Origin: CAYGZQ01 sp964354375 [NCBI: uncultured Planctomycetota bacterium]
GTDB taxonomy: Bacteria > JAJVIF01 > JAPKYR01
Length of the DNA stretch: 50,087 bases
Assembly: GCA_964354375.1 (NCBI GenBank)
Contig: CAYGZQ010000026.1
Coordinates: 1 to 50,087 of the forward strand
Reading direction: 5' to 3'
Below the pieces are notes generated by a model that made no database searches, was not told the DNA's origin, and saw only the letters and a program-made list of their open reading frames with translations. Position numbers and translations under genes: made by a program. This document shows positions 41,417-49,273 of this stretch, in pieces. Position 1 is the first letter of the stretch; every line of letters begins with the position of its first letter.

Positions 41417-42710
41417 GCTTTACATTCTGCTCGCATCGATCGCACTGGTCGGCTGCGGCGGACATCCCACGGTGCAGCGAGCAAGCGGCCCCATCGATCA
41501 ACAGGTCTATGTCTGGCAGCGTTCGTGGGACGGGTCGGTGCAGGAATCTTTACGTCAATCAGACCCCAAACTTGCGGAAATCGTTGTTCTGGGCGGGGAG
41601 ATTTCGTTCGACGAAGGTACGCCGAAGATCGCGCGCGTGCCGATTGACTATGATTTCCTGAAGGAGACTGGAATCCCCGTTGGGGTTGCACTGAGGGTCG
41701 GACCGTACCCCGGTCCGTTCAGCAGCGAAGACGAAATGGGACTATTGCTGCGAAGAACCGCTTTGGGCCTCGTCACTGAAGTCTCTCAATCCGGGGTTTC
41801 CCTGGTGGAGCTCCAAATCGATTTCGACTGCGCGGAGTCGAAGCTGGGTGGGTATTTGCTTTGGGCGGGGACGGTGGGGACAGACATCGCGCCGGTCCCC
41901 GTGACCATAACGGCTCTCCCCACATGGCTCAAGCGGGGAGAGTTCAGGGCACTCGCCGAGGTCTCGAAGGACGCTGGGGGATATGTCCTGCAGGTGCATT
42001 CGCTCGAAGCGCCGGAGAATATCAATGACCCGTTCTCCCTGTGCGATCCGGCGAAATCCAGGGAATGGATCGAGCAGGCGGGAAAAATCGGGATACCGTT
42101 CCGGGTCGCGCTGCCGACGTACGGGTACATGATGACATTCACCAGCGCGGGGAAATTCGGGGGTTTGGGTGCGGAAGGCACCGTGACCTGCCCGCCGGGA
42201 ATGCAGACAAGGGAGGTCCGGTCGGACCCGGTCGCTATGGCCGACCTTGTCGCCGCCCTGACAAAAGATCGCCCGGAAAATCTGACCGGATTGATCTGGT
42301 ACCGGATGCCTGTCGAAACAGACACATTGAACTGGCCGTGGGAGACATTGAAGGCGGTGACGGAGGGACGTGCGCCGGTTTCATCCATCAGGGCCGAGGC
42401 GGTGAAGAAGGAGGAGGGGCTGGTAGACATCGAACTTGTGAACGACGGCGAGACCGATGAGTTGCCGAACATATTTATATCAATTAGTTGGGGGAGCGGA
42501 CGTCCTTTGGCATTCGACGTGCTGAGGGATTTCACTGTGGCGGACCAGGGACCGTCCGGTCTCAAGCTGAAAATCGCTCCCCCGGACTCCGTGCCGATTT
42601 CGAGCGGGTCGGGAGAGCGAATCCGTCCCGGCGAGAGATGGCTGGTCGCGTGGCTGCGTTTCGAAATTGACACGGAGGTGGCGGTGAATGTGTCGGAGAT
42701 TCCACACTAG
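41394..42710 (+). CDS. DUF3142 family lipoprotein
   Basis: 438 residues from GTG 41394, the only start that gives a proper signal peptide: LYILLASIALVGCGG with lipobox LVGC (C21). DUF3142 proteins are predicted TIM-barrel-like exported proteins of unknown function. Seen: VYVWQRSWDGSVQESL (DUF3142 opening), VSLVELQIDFDCAESKL, VTITALPTWL, FRVALPTYGYMM, GLIWYRMPVETD. There is no normal SD; the start lies inside the right arm of an inverted repeat, so the N-terminus may have been reshaped by that element. The gene overlaps the next one by 23 nt. Confidence 0.82.
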   Translation: MKSVCLSPLYILLASIALVGCGGHPTVQRASGPIDQQVYVWQRSWDGSVQESLRQSDPKLAEIVVLGGEISFDEGTPKIARVPIDYDFLKETGIPVGVALRVGPYPGPFSSEDEMGLLLRRTALGLVTEVSQSGVSLVELQIDFDCAESKLGGYLLWAGTVGTDIAPVPVTITALPTWLKRGEFRALAEVSKDAGGYVLQVHSLEAPENINDPFSLCDPAKSREWIEQAGKIGIPFRVALPTYGYMMTFTSAGKFGGLGAEGTVTCPPGMQTREVRSDPVAMADLVAALTKDRPENLTGLIWYRMPVETDTLNWPWETLKAVTEGRAPVSSIRAEAVKKEEGLVDIELVNDGETDELPNIFISISWGSGRPLAFDVLRDFTVADQGPSGLKLKIAPPDSVPISSGSGERIRPGERWLVAWLRFEIDTEVAVNVSEIPH

Positions 42711-44913
42711 TGTGATCCTTGCGGTCGCCGTGTCATTCCTTCTGAACCCGCTTCCCGTTTCGGCATGCGGGCCCGATTTCCCAAATCAGATTCTGATCGG
42801 CGGTGACGAGGCCGTATTCGGGGCGGGGCAGCCGGGATTCGAGTGGGAGCTCGGCCGACTGGTGGCCGATCGCGAGCCGACGGCAGGCGTTCAGTATGTC
42901 CCGCCGCCGGAGACGAACCCGGAGTGGCGGTACGACTCGTCGGTGCAGACCACATTGACCGACGGGACGGAGCTCAGCATCGCGCTTCAGGAGATGGGGA
43001 CCCCTGAAGCGGAGCGGGCACGTATCGTGAACGCTTACGGGCTGCTTCGCGCCCAACTCAGAACGTATGCCCGCGCCATGGCGAGAACGGAGCTCGACAC
43101 CCGGAACGGCAAAGATTTCGAGCAGGGATGGCGGGAATGGCTTGATCAGCTTCAGAGAAACCATTGGATGGTTCACGGGTATCGCATGGAGAGCTATCCC
43201 TCTGTCTACGACCTCACCGTCCCGTCCGGCCTGCCCCTCGAATTCGAGCTTTATGTCTGGGGCGCGATGTATTACTACCAGGGCGAATGGTGCCTTGCGC
43301 GAGAGTGCTGGGAGAATCTGATGAGCCTTCCACCCGAGCAGCGCCATTATCGATCAACCTGGGCCGCGTTTATGATCGGCAGGACCCTTCTGGGCGAGGA
43401 CCCGGATCGCGCGTACGAGTGGTTCAGGCAAACCCGCACTCTTGCCGCGCATGGATTCGCCGACAGCCTCGGGCTCGCGGCGGAGACCTACCGTCTCGAG
43501 GCGGAAAACGAGTTCCGAGCCAGGAACTACGGTCTTTCGATAGAGCGGTACGTCGATCTCTTCGCGACAGGAGACAATACCGAGATCGTCCAGCTCAGGT
43601 TCGCGGTCAGAAAGGTGCTCGATGGGAGTCCAGAGACCCTTCAGAAAGCCGCATCGGATCCCCTGATAAGGGAGGTCGTAAGCGCGTATATCGCCCTTGG
43701 GTGGGAGTTGTATGACGGGGGGCAAGCTGATGAGGAGCCTCTGGTGCGGTGGCTCGACGAATTGGAGTGCGCAGGGGCGGCCAATCTGCGTTTGGCCGAT
43801 CACCTCGCATGGGTGGCGTATCGAAGCGGCCGCATCGATCTTGCCCAACGCTGGCTCGCGAGAAGCGGAGAGACCGGACTTTCTCTATGGTTAAGGGCGA
43901 AGCTGGAAATGCGCGAGGGTCGATTGGCTCAAGCCTGCGAGTTGCTTCAGCGCGCTACGGATAAGTTCGCCGCCGACGAATCCTGGAGAGGCGCAGAGGT
44001 GCTGTACCTGTCAGTATCCCTCCCGGATGACAAGACAACCAGTCCGCGAAACAGGATTAGAGGAGAGCTGGGCGCCCTTCAGCTGTCGATGGGACAGTAC
44101 GTGCAGGCCTTGGACTCATTTCTTCGATCGAACTACTGGACGGACGCAGCGTATGTTGCGGAATCCGTTCTGACGCCCGATGAGTTGAAGGCCTATGTGG
44201 ACCGGAACTGGCAGGGCAAGTTGCAGGTATCAGCGGGGGAGGCATCCTGGCGGAACTTTTATTGGTCCTGGGCCATAATGCAGGAGGGTCCTGCTGAACA
44301 GGAATACAGGATCCGCTACCTTCTTGCCCGACGTCTTGCGCGCCTGAGAAGGTGGCAGGAGGCGAGGCAGTATTATCCCGAGAACCTGCAGCGGGTTTTC
44401 GATCAGTATGTCGAGGGGGTCCGAAAAGGGAGGGACCGCTCCCTCATCGCAAGTGCACGCGCCGACTTCTACTGGGACGCGGCGAACATCGCTCGGCACC
44501 AGGGAATGGAATTGATGGGCACGGAGCTGGAGCCCGATTGGTCAGAATGCGGAGGGAACTACGACCCTTACGGTCCTTCCAGCATGCGGCTGAAGCATCC
44601 CGGTTACTCGGTGGTCGTGAGATGGGGTCGGGACGAGACCGACCGGATCGTGCGTCACAAAGAGGAAGTGCAGCCGTACGAACGCCTTCACTATCGCTAC
44701 ATCGCCGCCGATCTCGCATGGTCTTCTGCGGAGCTCATGCCCGATGAATCCGACGAGACCGCCCGAAGGCTGTGCATCGCGGGCTCCTGGATCAAGATGC
44801 GTGCCCCCCAGGCCGCCGACCGCTTCTATAAAGCCATGGTGAACAGGTGTCGAAGCACCGATCTGGGCCGGCAGGCAGACCTCCTCAGGTGGTTTCCGGA
44901 CTGCGGCTCGTAG
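42688..44913 (+). CDS. exported 741-residue helical-repeat protein, starts CGPDFPN after signal peptide
   Basis: Not assigned to a characterised family. ATG 42688 follows CGGAGGTGGCGG and overlaps the DUF3142 gene by 23 nt, so the two are translationally coupled. Signal peptide ending PVSA; the mature protein begins CGPDFPNQ, so either a lipoprotein (VSAC) or ordinary cleavage with C27 first. Most of the sequence is helical with TPR-like stretches (EWCLARECWENLMSLPPEQ, AYEWFRQTRTLAAHGF, ALDSFLRSNYW, DRFYKAMVNRC). The coupling suggests that it works with the DUF3142 protein at the cell surface. Confidence 0.75.
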   Translation: MCRRFHTSVILAVAVSFLLNPLPVSACGPDFPNQILIGGDEAVFGAGQPGFEWELGRLVADREPTAGVQYVPPPETNPEWRYDSSVQTTLTDGTELSIALQEMGTPEAERARIVNAYGLLRAQLRTYARAMARTELDTRNGKDFEQGWREWLDQLQRNHWMVHGYRMESYPSVYDLTVPSGLPLEFELYVWGAMYYYQGEWCLARECWENLMSLPPEQRHYRSTWAAFMIGRTLLGEDPDRAYEWFRQTRTLAAHGFADSLGLAAETYRLEAENEFRARNYGLSIERYVDLFATGDNTEIVQLRFAVRKVLDGSPETLQKAASDPLIREVVSAYIALGWELYDGGQADEEPLVRWLDELECAGAANLRLADHLAWVAYRSGRIDLAQRWLARSGETGLSLWLRAKLEMREGRLAQACELLQRATDKFAADESWRGAEVLYLSVSLPDDKTTSPRNRIRGELGALQLSMGQYVQALDSFLRSNYWTDAAYVAESVLTPDELKAYVDRNWQGKLQVSAGEASWRNFYWSWAIMQEGPAEQEYRIRYLLARRLARLRRWQEARQYYPENLQRVFDQYVEGVRKGRDRSLIASARADFYWDAANIARHQGMELMGTELEPDWSECGGNYDPYGPSSMRLKHPGYSVVVRWGRDETDRIVRHKEEVQPYERLHYRYIAADLAWSSAELMPDESDETARRLCIAGSWIKMRAPQAADRFYKAMVNRCRSTDLGRQADLLRWFPDCGS

Positions 44914-44919
44914 TATAAT
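44914..44919 (+). promoter_or_regulatory. -10 box of the secreted hydrolase gene
   Basis: Consensus TATAAT right after the preceding stop codon, 40 nt before the ATG; the leader holds the SD ATCGGAGGAACT. No good -35, so activator dependence is possible. Confidence 0.55.
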
Positions 44920-44959
44920 TCCACCCTCGTTCGACAATCCAGCAATCGGAGGAACTCTC

Positions 44960-46108
44960 ATGGGCAATCTAACCAGGTTTCTGGCTGTTCTGTTTCTACT
45001 CAGTCTATTGCTTGTGCCGGCTGTGAAGGGTCAGGAAGCGCAGACGGCACCGGGCGGGGTTGGCGGGGTCGAGGTGGGTGCGATCGATATCCTCGATCCC
45101 TCGGTCGGCGATTTTCTCGACATCGACCTCACCGCGCTTGAGAAGGCCGCAAATGATGCGTACCAGGCGGGCGATTACGAGACCGCCGCAAAATACTATT
45201 TGGCGTCGCTACGATACGACATCGCCGACGGCGGGAGCATTTACAATCTCGCCTGCTGCTATGGTCTCCTTGGCAACGCGGACCTTGCCGCGAAGTACCT
45301 GAAGAGAGCGGTCAAGGCGGGATTCACCGACATCGAGCACATCAACTGGGACCCTGACTTCGACAAAGTGCGCGGTACCGATGTTCTCGACAACGCCGTG
45401 GCCGAGATCGCGGCGATGGTCGAAGAGCAGCAGGCGGGATTGGGCGACCTCATCCATACGTCGGCTTCCGGATTCTATCAGTGTCGACTGCGTCTCCCCG
45501 AAAACTTCGATCCCGACAAGAGCTACACCTTGATCGTCGGATTGCACGGCCTCGGCAGCAATCCGGACCGATTCATCGGGCTTTGGGATCGCTTCGAGAG
45601 CCCAGATTTCATCTACGCGTCGCCTCAAGCGCCCTACCCGTTCTCCGTGGGCAACGAGATCGGCTATAGCTGGGAGACATCGGACGAAAACGACCCTGAG
45701 CTGTTGGGGGAATCGGTATCCATGACCGAGGACTACGTGATCGGTGTGGTTGAGAGTCTCAAGAGCCGGTACAGGATCGACAAGGTGTACCTGCTCGGCT
45801 TCTCGCAGGGCTGCGCGTTCACTTACCTGACCGGAATCACGAACCACGAGCTTTTCGACGGGCTCATCTGTTTCGCGGGATGGCTCGACACCGAGACCCT
45901 GACGGGTGAAATGCTCGACAGGGCGAAGGGTCTGAGGGTATTCATCGCTCAGGGGACCGAAGATCGCATGGTCGAGTACGCGACCGGGGTCCAGGCGAGG
46001 GATACTCTCATAGCGCACGGGTACGATGTGACCTTCTACGAGTTCGTCGGAGGACACGCGGTTCCGGCGGAGGCGCTCCAGGCTGCGGAGAAATGGATGG
46101 AGGAGTGA
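44960..46108 (+). CDS. secreted TPR/alpha-beta-hydrolase (phospholipase/carboxylesterase-like)
   Basis: 382 residues. SD GGAGGAACT. Signal peptide LAVLFLLSLLLVPAVKG. Residues ~55-150 hold one or two TPR-like units (KAANDAYQAGDYETAAKYY, IYNLACCYGLLG). The hydrolase domain (about 170-382) is of the dienelactone-hydrolase/phospholipase-carboxylesterase type: LIVGLHGLGSNPDRF (oxyanion side), GFSQGCA with nucleophile S282, GTEDRM with D335, GGHAVP with H366. The triad is complete, so it should cleave an ester outside the cytoplasm. The same layout, TPR plus esterase, is known in exported polyester or carbohydrate esterases; substrate unknown. Confidence 0.88.
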   Translation: MGNLTRFLAVLFLLSLLLVPAVKGQEAQTAPGGVGGVEVGAIDILDPSVGDFLDIDLTALEKAANDAYQAGDYETAAKYYLASLRYDIADGGSIYNLACCYGLLGNADLAAKYLKRAVKAGFTDIEHINWDPDFDKVRGTDVLDNAVAEIAAMVEEQQAGLGDLIHTSASGFYQCRLRLPENFDPDKSYTLIVGLHGLGSNPDRFIGLWDRFESPDFIYASPQAPYPFSVGNEIGYSWETSDENDPELLGESVSMTEDYVIGVVESLKSRYRIDKVYLLGFSQGCAFTYLTGITNHELFDGLICFAGWLDTETLTGEMLDRAKGLRVFIAQGTEDRMVEYATGVQARDTLIAHGYDVTFYEFVGGHAVPAEALQAAEKWMEE

Positions 46109-46132
46109 ATGCCGGATTGCAGCGTTGAGAGC

Positions 46133-46312
46133 CCGGTGGCTGCTAGCTTTTTCGTCCTCGAAAAAGTGGGTGCCATCCGGGCGAATTTGGACTGAGTGTC
46201 TTCTTGGGGTGCCGGATAGCAGCTACCTTGCCGAAGACGGCAAGGGTAGCAGCTACCGGCAATCACGGTAGCTGCTATCTTTTTCGTCTTCGAAAAAGTA
46301 GCTGCTACCGTG
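46133..46312. repeat. three tandem hairpins of the TAGCTGCTA family
   Basis: 46133-46180: stem with CTTTTTCG-tcct-CGAAAAAG. 46211-46260: arms GCCGGATAGCAGCTACC and GGTAGCAGCTACCGGC around TTGCCG-aaga-CGGCAA. 46264-46312: CACGGTAGCTGCTAtc and GTAGCTGCTACCGTG around TTTTTCG-tctt-CGAAAAA. All share the outer TAGCTGCTA (or TAGCAGCTA) stem with the copy at 12591; the inner stems differ. Confidence 0.9.
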
Positions 46313-46332
46313 CTGCTCTGAGGTTTGTGGGC

Positions 46333-46338
46333 TATAAT
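46333..46338 (+). promoter_or_regulatory. -10 box of uppS, leaderless type
   Basis: Consensus TATAAT followed by 11 nt (TGGCTTGGCAA) and the ATG. No SD. Confidence 0.6.
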
Positions 46339-46349
46339 TGGCTTGGCAA

Positions 46350-47201
46350 ATGACACAGACAGACGCCGCTCGTACGGAACGGCTGGACAAGCCGGAACTT
46401 CGAGCGAAAATAATCCCGAAAGAAGAGATCAGGGGCGACTGGGAGGGTTCGCTCGATCTGCTCTATGAGCTCGATCCCGTTTCGCTTCCCCGGCACGTGG
46501 CGATCATCATGGACGGCAACCGCCGATGGGCGAAGTTGCGGGGTATGAACATGCTCGAGGGTCACCACGCGGGCGTGAGGAAGGCGAGGGAAGTGGCGGA
46601 CCTGACGCTGGACATCAACGCGGCTGCGGGCGGGAAGGGCATAGAGGTGCTGACGTTCTACGCCTTCAGCAAGGAGAACTGGAACCGATCGACGTCTGAA
46701 GTGTCGGGGCTGATGCACATTTTCGAAAAGGCCGCGATCAGGGAGATACTGCCGCTTCATGAGCGCAACATGCGTGTGAGGATCCTGGGCGATTTGGAGG
46801 ACCTTCCCTCCAGCCTCCAGGAGCGGATCAGGGAGATCGAGGAGCTTACGAAGAACAACACGGGCATGCACGTCAACTACTGCCTGTCGTATTCCGGACG
46901 CGGCGACATTCTCAAGGGTATAAAGAAAATCCACATGCTTCACAAGGAAGGCAAGCTGGACCTGGAATCGATCGACGAGGAGACGTTTGGGAATTACCTC
47001 GATACGGGGGGCCTTCCGGACCCGGACCTCCTGATCCGCACGTCGGGCGAGATGCGATTCTCGAATTTCCTCCTCTGGCAGATTGCGTACACCGAGCTGT
47101 GGGTGACGCCGGCGTACTGGCCGGATTTCAACGGGAAGCTGTACCTGCAGGCGATAAAGGACTTCCAGAAAAGGGAGAGGCGTTACGGCGGCGGCGGATA
47201 G
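46350..47201 (+). CDS. uppS: isoprenyl transferase (undecaprenyl diphosphate synthase)
   Basis: 283 residues. Makes the C55 lipid carrier for peptidoglycan and other wall polymers by cis-addition of isopentenyl diphosphate. Seen: HVAIIMDGNRRWAK with catalytic D55, HHAGVRKAREVADL, TFYAFSKENWNRS, LIRTSGEMRFSNFLLWQ and ELWVTPAYWPDF. The catalytic Asp lies about 29 residues later than in E. coli UppS, so there is an N-terminal extension (PKEEIRGDWEGSLDLLYEL). ATG 46350 is preferred over the in-frame TTG at 46338 because the TTG overlaps the -10 box. No cdsA or dxr is adjacent. Confidence 0.95.
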   Translation: MTQTDAARTERLDKPELRAKIIPKEEIRGDWEGSLDLLYELDPVSLPRHVAIIMDGNRRWAKLRGMNMLEGHHAGVRKAREVADLTLDINAAAGGKGIEVLTFYAFSKENWNRSTSEVSGLMHIFEKAAIREILPLHERNMRVRILGDLEDLPSSLQERIREIEELTKNNTGMHVNYCLSYSGRGDILKGIKKIHMLHKEGKLDLESIDEETFGNYLDTGGLPDPDLLIRTSGEMRFSNFLLWQIAYTELWVTPAYWPDFNGKLYLQAIKDFQKRERRYGGGG

Positions 47202-47202
47202 C

Positions 47203-47220
47203 GGCACGGCATGCCGTGCC
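47203..47220. terminator. palindrome between convergent uppS and transporter genes
   Basis: GGCACGGC|ATGCCGTGCC-type perfect palindrome filling the 23-nt gap between the two stop codons. It is the second module of the composite element seen at 34.2 and 37.2 kb. It lacks a T-run; bidirectional termination is an inference from position. Confidence 0.5.
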
Positions 47221-47224
47221 CGCG

Positions 47225-48217
47225 CTAATGCCCGGGGGTGATCGGCTCCCTGATTATCGCCCGACCCCTGCGATTCGGCAGGAATCCTCCGGCTTCGACA
47301 TTGGCTATAAAGACGCCTCCCACGATCGCGATCACACCCAGGATCTTCAGGAGGCTCAATCCCTCGGCCAGGAAAATCCACGCCACAAGGACCGCGAAAA
47401 ATGTCTGCACATACGTGAACGAGGCCACGTTGCCCGCCTGCAGCCTCTGAAGGGTCCAGTTCCACAGCCAGAACCCGATAAGCGAGTTGTAGAACACCAG
47501 AACCCCTAGCAGCACCCAGAAAAGCGTCGGCGCCTCGGCAAGCCTGTCCACGAGAAATCCCGAATGCGGGACGAGCAGGTAGACGATAAGCGCGAAAAAT
47601 CCTCCCGGCGATCTGGCAAGCAGAGTGAACAGAAAGCTGTCGATCTCCTCGGATTCGTCGCTGCGACTCAGGAACCATCGGGTCATCACGGTCACCAGTG
47701 CGGCCGACACTGCGGCCAAAAGGAGCAGGAGTGAATAGGCGATCCATTGTTCGGGAGACACCTGGTGCATCGCGGCCTCGCCGCGTGCTCCCAGATGCAC
47801 TACCGCCGCCGCTCCCGCGAATGCGACGAGTCCGCCCGCCAGTTTCCTGGCGGTCAGCCTCTCTCCGAGAATCGGCAATGCGATCAAAACAGTAATGACC
47901 GGCCATATTCCAACTATCATTGCCGCTATGCCGGCCGGGAGAACGCTCTCCCCGTAGAGGAGCGCGAGCTGGAAGCCGAGCACCGCCAGGGCCTCTCGAA
48001 CGATGAAGAACCACCAGTACCTTCTGACCACTTTTCCCGCAGTCGCGCGGTAGAAAAGAAAAATCAACACCAGTGAGACTATCGAGACAGGCACGAACTG
48101 CAGCATGAGCAGATCGACCGGCGCTACATACCCGACAAGATACTTGATGAATACGTAGGCGACGCCGGCCATCACCGACACGAACAGGAGCACAAGCCAC
48201 GGGAAAGCACGCGACAT
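47225..48217 (-). CDS. EamA/DMT-family transporter
   Basis: 330 residues, ten hydrophobic segments. Drug/metabolite-transporter type permeases export or import small metabolites. Seen: two EamA halves, the first from FPWLVLLFVSVMAGVAYVF to VVHLGARG, the second from AYSLLLLLAAVSAALVTVM to LKILGVIAIVGGVFIANV, with the family features PILGERLTARKLAGG and WIFLAEGLSLLK at matching places in the halves. The ATG at 48217 has TACACT 8 nt upstream and no SD. Substrate cannot be predicted. Confidence 0.92.
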   Translation of the reverse strand: MSRAFPWLVLLFVSVMAGVAYVFIKYLVGYVAPVDLLMLQFVPVSIVSLVLIFLFYRATAGKVVRRYWWFFIVREALAVLGFQLALLYGESVLPAGIAAMIVGIWPVITVLIALPILGERLTARKLAGGLVAFAGAAAVVHLGARGEAAMHQVSPEQWIAYSLLLLLAAVSAALVTVMTRWFLSRSDESEEIDSFLFTLLARSPGGFFALIVYLLVPHSGFLVDRLAEAPTLFWVLLGVLVFYNSLIGFWLWNWTLQRLQAGNVASFTYVQTFFAVLVAWIFLAEGLSLLKILGVIAIVGGVFIANVEAGGFLPNRRGRAIIREPITPGH

Positions 48218-48225
48218 GATCGGGG

Positions 48226-48231
48226 AGTGTA
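48226..48231 (-). promoter_or_regulatory. -10-like box of the EamA gene, leaderless type
   Basis: TACACT on the minus strand, then CCCCGATC and the ATG. No SD. Weaker match than the other six. Confidence 0.4.
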
Positions 48232-48254
48232 ACTCCCGAAATCCCTCGTGTCAC

Positions 48255-48281
48255 GTGCCGAACACGTCCCGTGTTCGGGCC
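48255..48281. repeat. hairpin in the transporter upstream region
   Basis: CCGAACACG, loop TCC, CGTGTTCGG. The surrounding 365-nt spacer (48218-48582) shows no gene I would accept; a minus-strand frame at 48251-48556 has no SD and no recognisable motif. Confidence 0.6.
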
Positions 48282-48582
48282 TCGGTCGGATGCGCATCCT
48301 GCGCATGGTGCTTCACAAACTGATCGAATCGCTGCAATCGTGTCCCAAGCCGCTTGAAATCCCGGCTTTCCCTGAACCGCGCAAATCGATTTTCGGTCTC
48401 AATAAGCGGGAAGGGACCTCGATCCGGAGAGTTGAATGAGTTCTCAGAGACCGGGCATATTGCCCGGATGGGGATATCGTCACACTCTCTGGGGGGCGTC
48501 GAGGCCCTTTCGGGAAGAGACAAGGACTTGACATCAACGGGTTGGACGTTTGCCAACGCCGGAAATCAAGGAGGGATAAAAG

Positions 48583-48876
48583 ATGTACAGTTTTCTCAAC
48601 GTCCTCAACCAGACGGCCACTAACGTGATGGACGGCGGAGGTGGGAGTTCGGGAGCTCAGGGAGCGGCGCGAGCTATGGCGACGCACGGGGCCGCCTCGA
48701 GCGACTCGATCGCTTATACCTTCCTCGCCATAGCGGTGCTCGCGGTGGCTCTCATGTGGTACCTGATGACAAGGACTCCCTACCCTCCGAGACGATACCG
48801 GCGAACATCCGGCAAGGGCCCCGCGGGCCACCTCACGGACGCCCTCATCAACAGAATCTCCGGGTTCCTGCCGTAG
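48583..48876 (+). CDS. small single-span membrane protein
   Basis: 97 residues, not recognised. Strong SD AAGGAGGGATAAAAG. Residues 1-40 are Gly/Ala/Ser-rich (MDGGGGSSGAQGAA), a hydrophobic helix follows (IAYTFLAIAVLAVALMWYL, about 43-61), then a basic tail (PPRRYRRTSGKG). Likely inner-membrane with the basic tail in the cytoplasm. A TTGACA (48528-48533) lies upstream without a good -10. Confidence 0.62.
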   Translation: MYSFLNVLNQTATNVMDGGGGSSGAQGAARAMATHGAASSDSIAYTFLAIAVLAVALMWYLMTRTPYPPRRYRRTSGKGPAGHLTDALINRISGFLP

Positions 48877-48919
48877 AGCCTCGCCGCCGAAATTCGCTTA
48901 CCGCGAACGGTGGGAAGAT

Positions 48920-49030
48920 ATGTCTATGTCACGAGAGTTGAAAGAACCGGGATTCACACAGAAGGCTACAGTCCTCTGCCCTTTTGAATTACCTGCGCAT
49001 ACATTCGGCTTGAAAAGGAGGAAGCGTTAG
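48920..49030 (+). CDS. possible 36-residue small protein
   Basis: ATG 48920 to TAG 49030, reading MSMSRELKEPGFTQK and ending FGLKRRKR. A second ATG (48926) has GGGAAG at a better distance. Basic C-terminus. It lies in the spacer after the membrane protein gene. Length is too short for firm support. Confidence 0.25.
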   Translation: MSMSRELKEPGFTQKATVLCPFELPAHTFGLKRRKR

Positions 49031-49060
49031 GTAGGTCCAGTATGTTGAGATTCGCAACGT

Positions 49061-49084
49061 CAGGGCGCGACCATCCGCGCCCTG
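49061..49084 (+). terminator. hairpin, probable terminator
   Basis: CAGGGCGCG, loop ACCATC, CGCGCCCTG, followed by ATTGTTTT, a weak U-tract. It ends the transcription unit of the small genes at 48.6-49.0 kb. Confidence 0.65.
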
Positions 49085-49151
49085 ATTGTTTTGAGGGGAA
49101 CCGGCTCTCCTTGACTTCCCGCGCCGGTTGACTATGCTTGAACCAACGATA

Positions 49152-49254
49152 TCCCGCTGTGAACAGCGGGAGTTCCCTATTTTTGACATGGGGAACCGCC
49201 CGGTCCCGCGCAAAGGCGAAAACGGACCGGAGCGCGACAGGGGTGGAAGTCCCC
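49152..49254 (+). ncRNA. candidate structured 5' leader of the last lipoprotein gene
   Basis: Four successive stems in about 100 nt: CCCGCTG-tgaa-CAGCGGG (49152-49169); GTTCCC pairing with GGGAAC (49171-49196); CCGGTCC (49200-49206) with GGACCGG (49224-49230) around CGCGCAAAGGCGAAAAC; GGGG-tggaagt-CCCC (49240-49254). The SD ACGGAGG follows. The dense stem series before a single gene suggests a regulatory RNA. The CGCAAAGGC loop recalls part of the c-di-GMP-I riboswitch, but the rest does not fit. Confidence 0.35.
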
Positions 49255-49273
49255 AGGAAAACGGAGGCAAAAG

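Noticed and set aside
48251-48556. 101-residue minus-strand frame in the 48.2-48.6 kb spacer
   Set aside because: No SD or -10 box, no motif, and it overlaps the upstream region of the next plus-strand gene; cannot be fully excluded.
49152-49254. c-di-GMP-I riboswitch
   Set aside because: One loop resembles part of the consensus, but the second conserved segment (GGGACGCAAAGCC-like) is missing.
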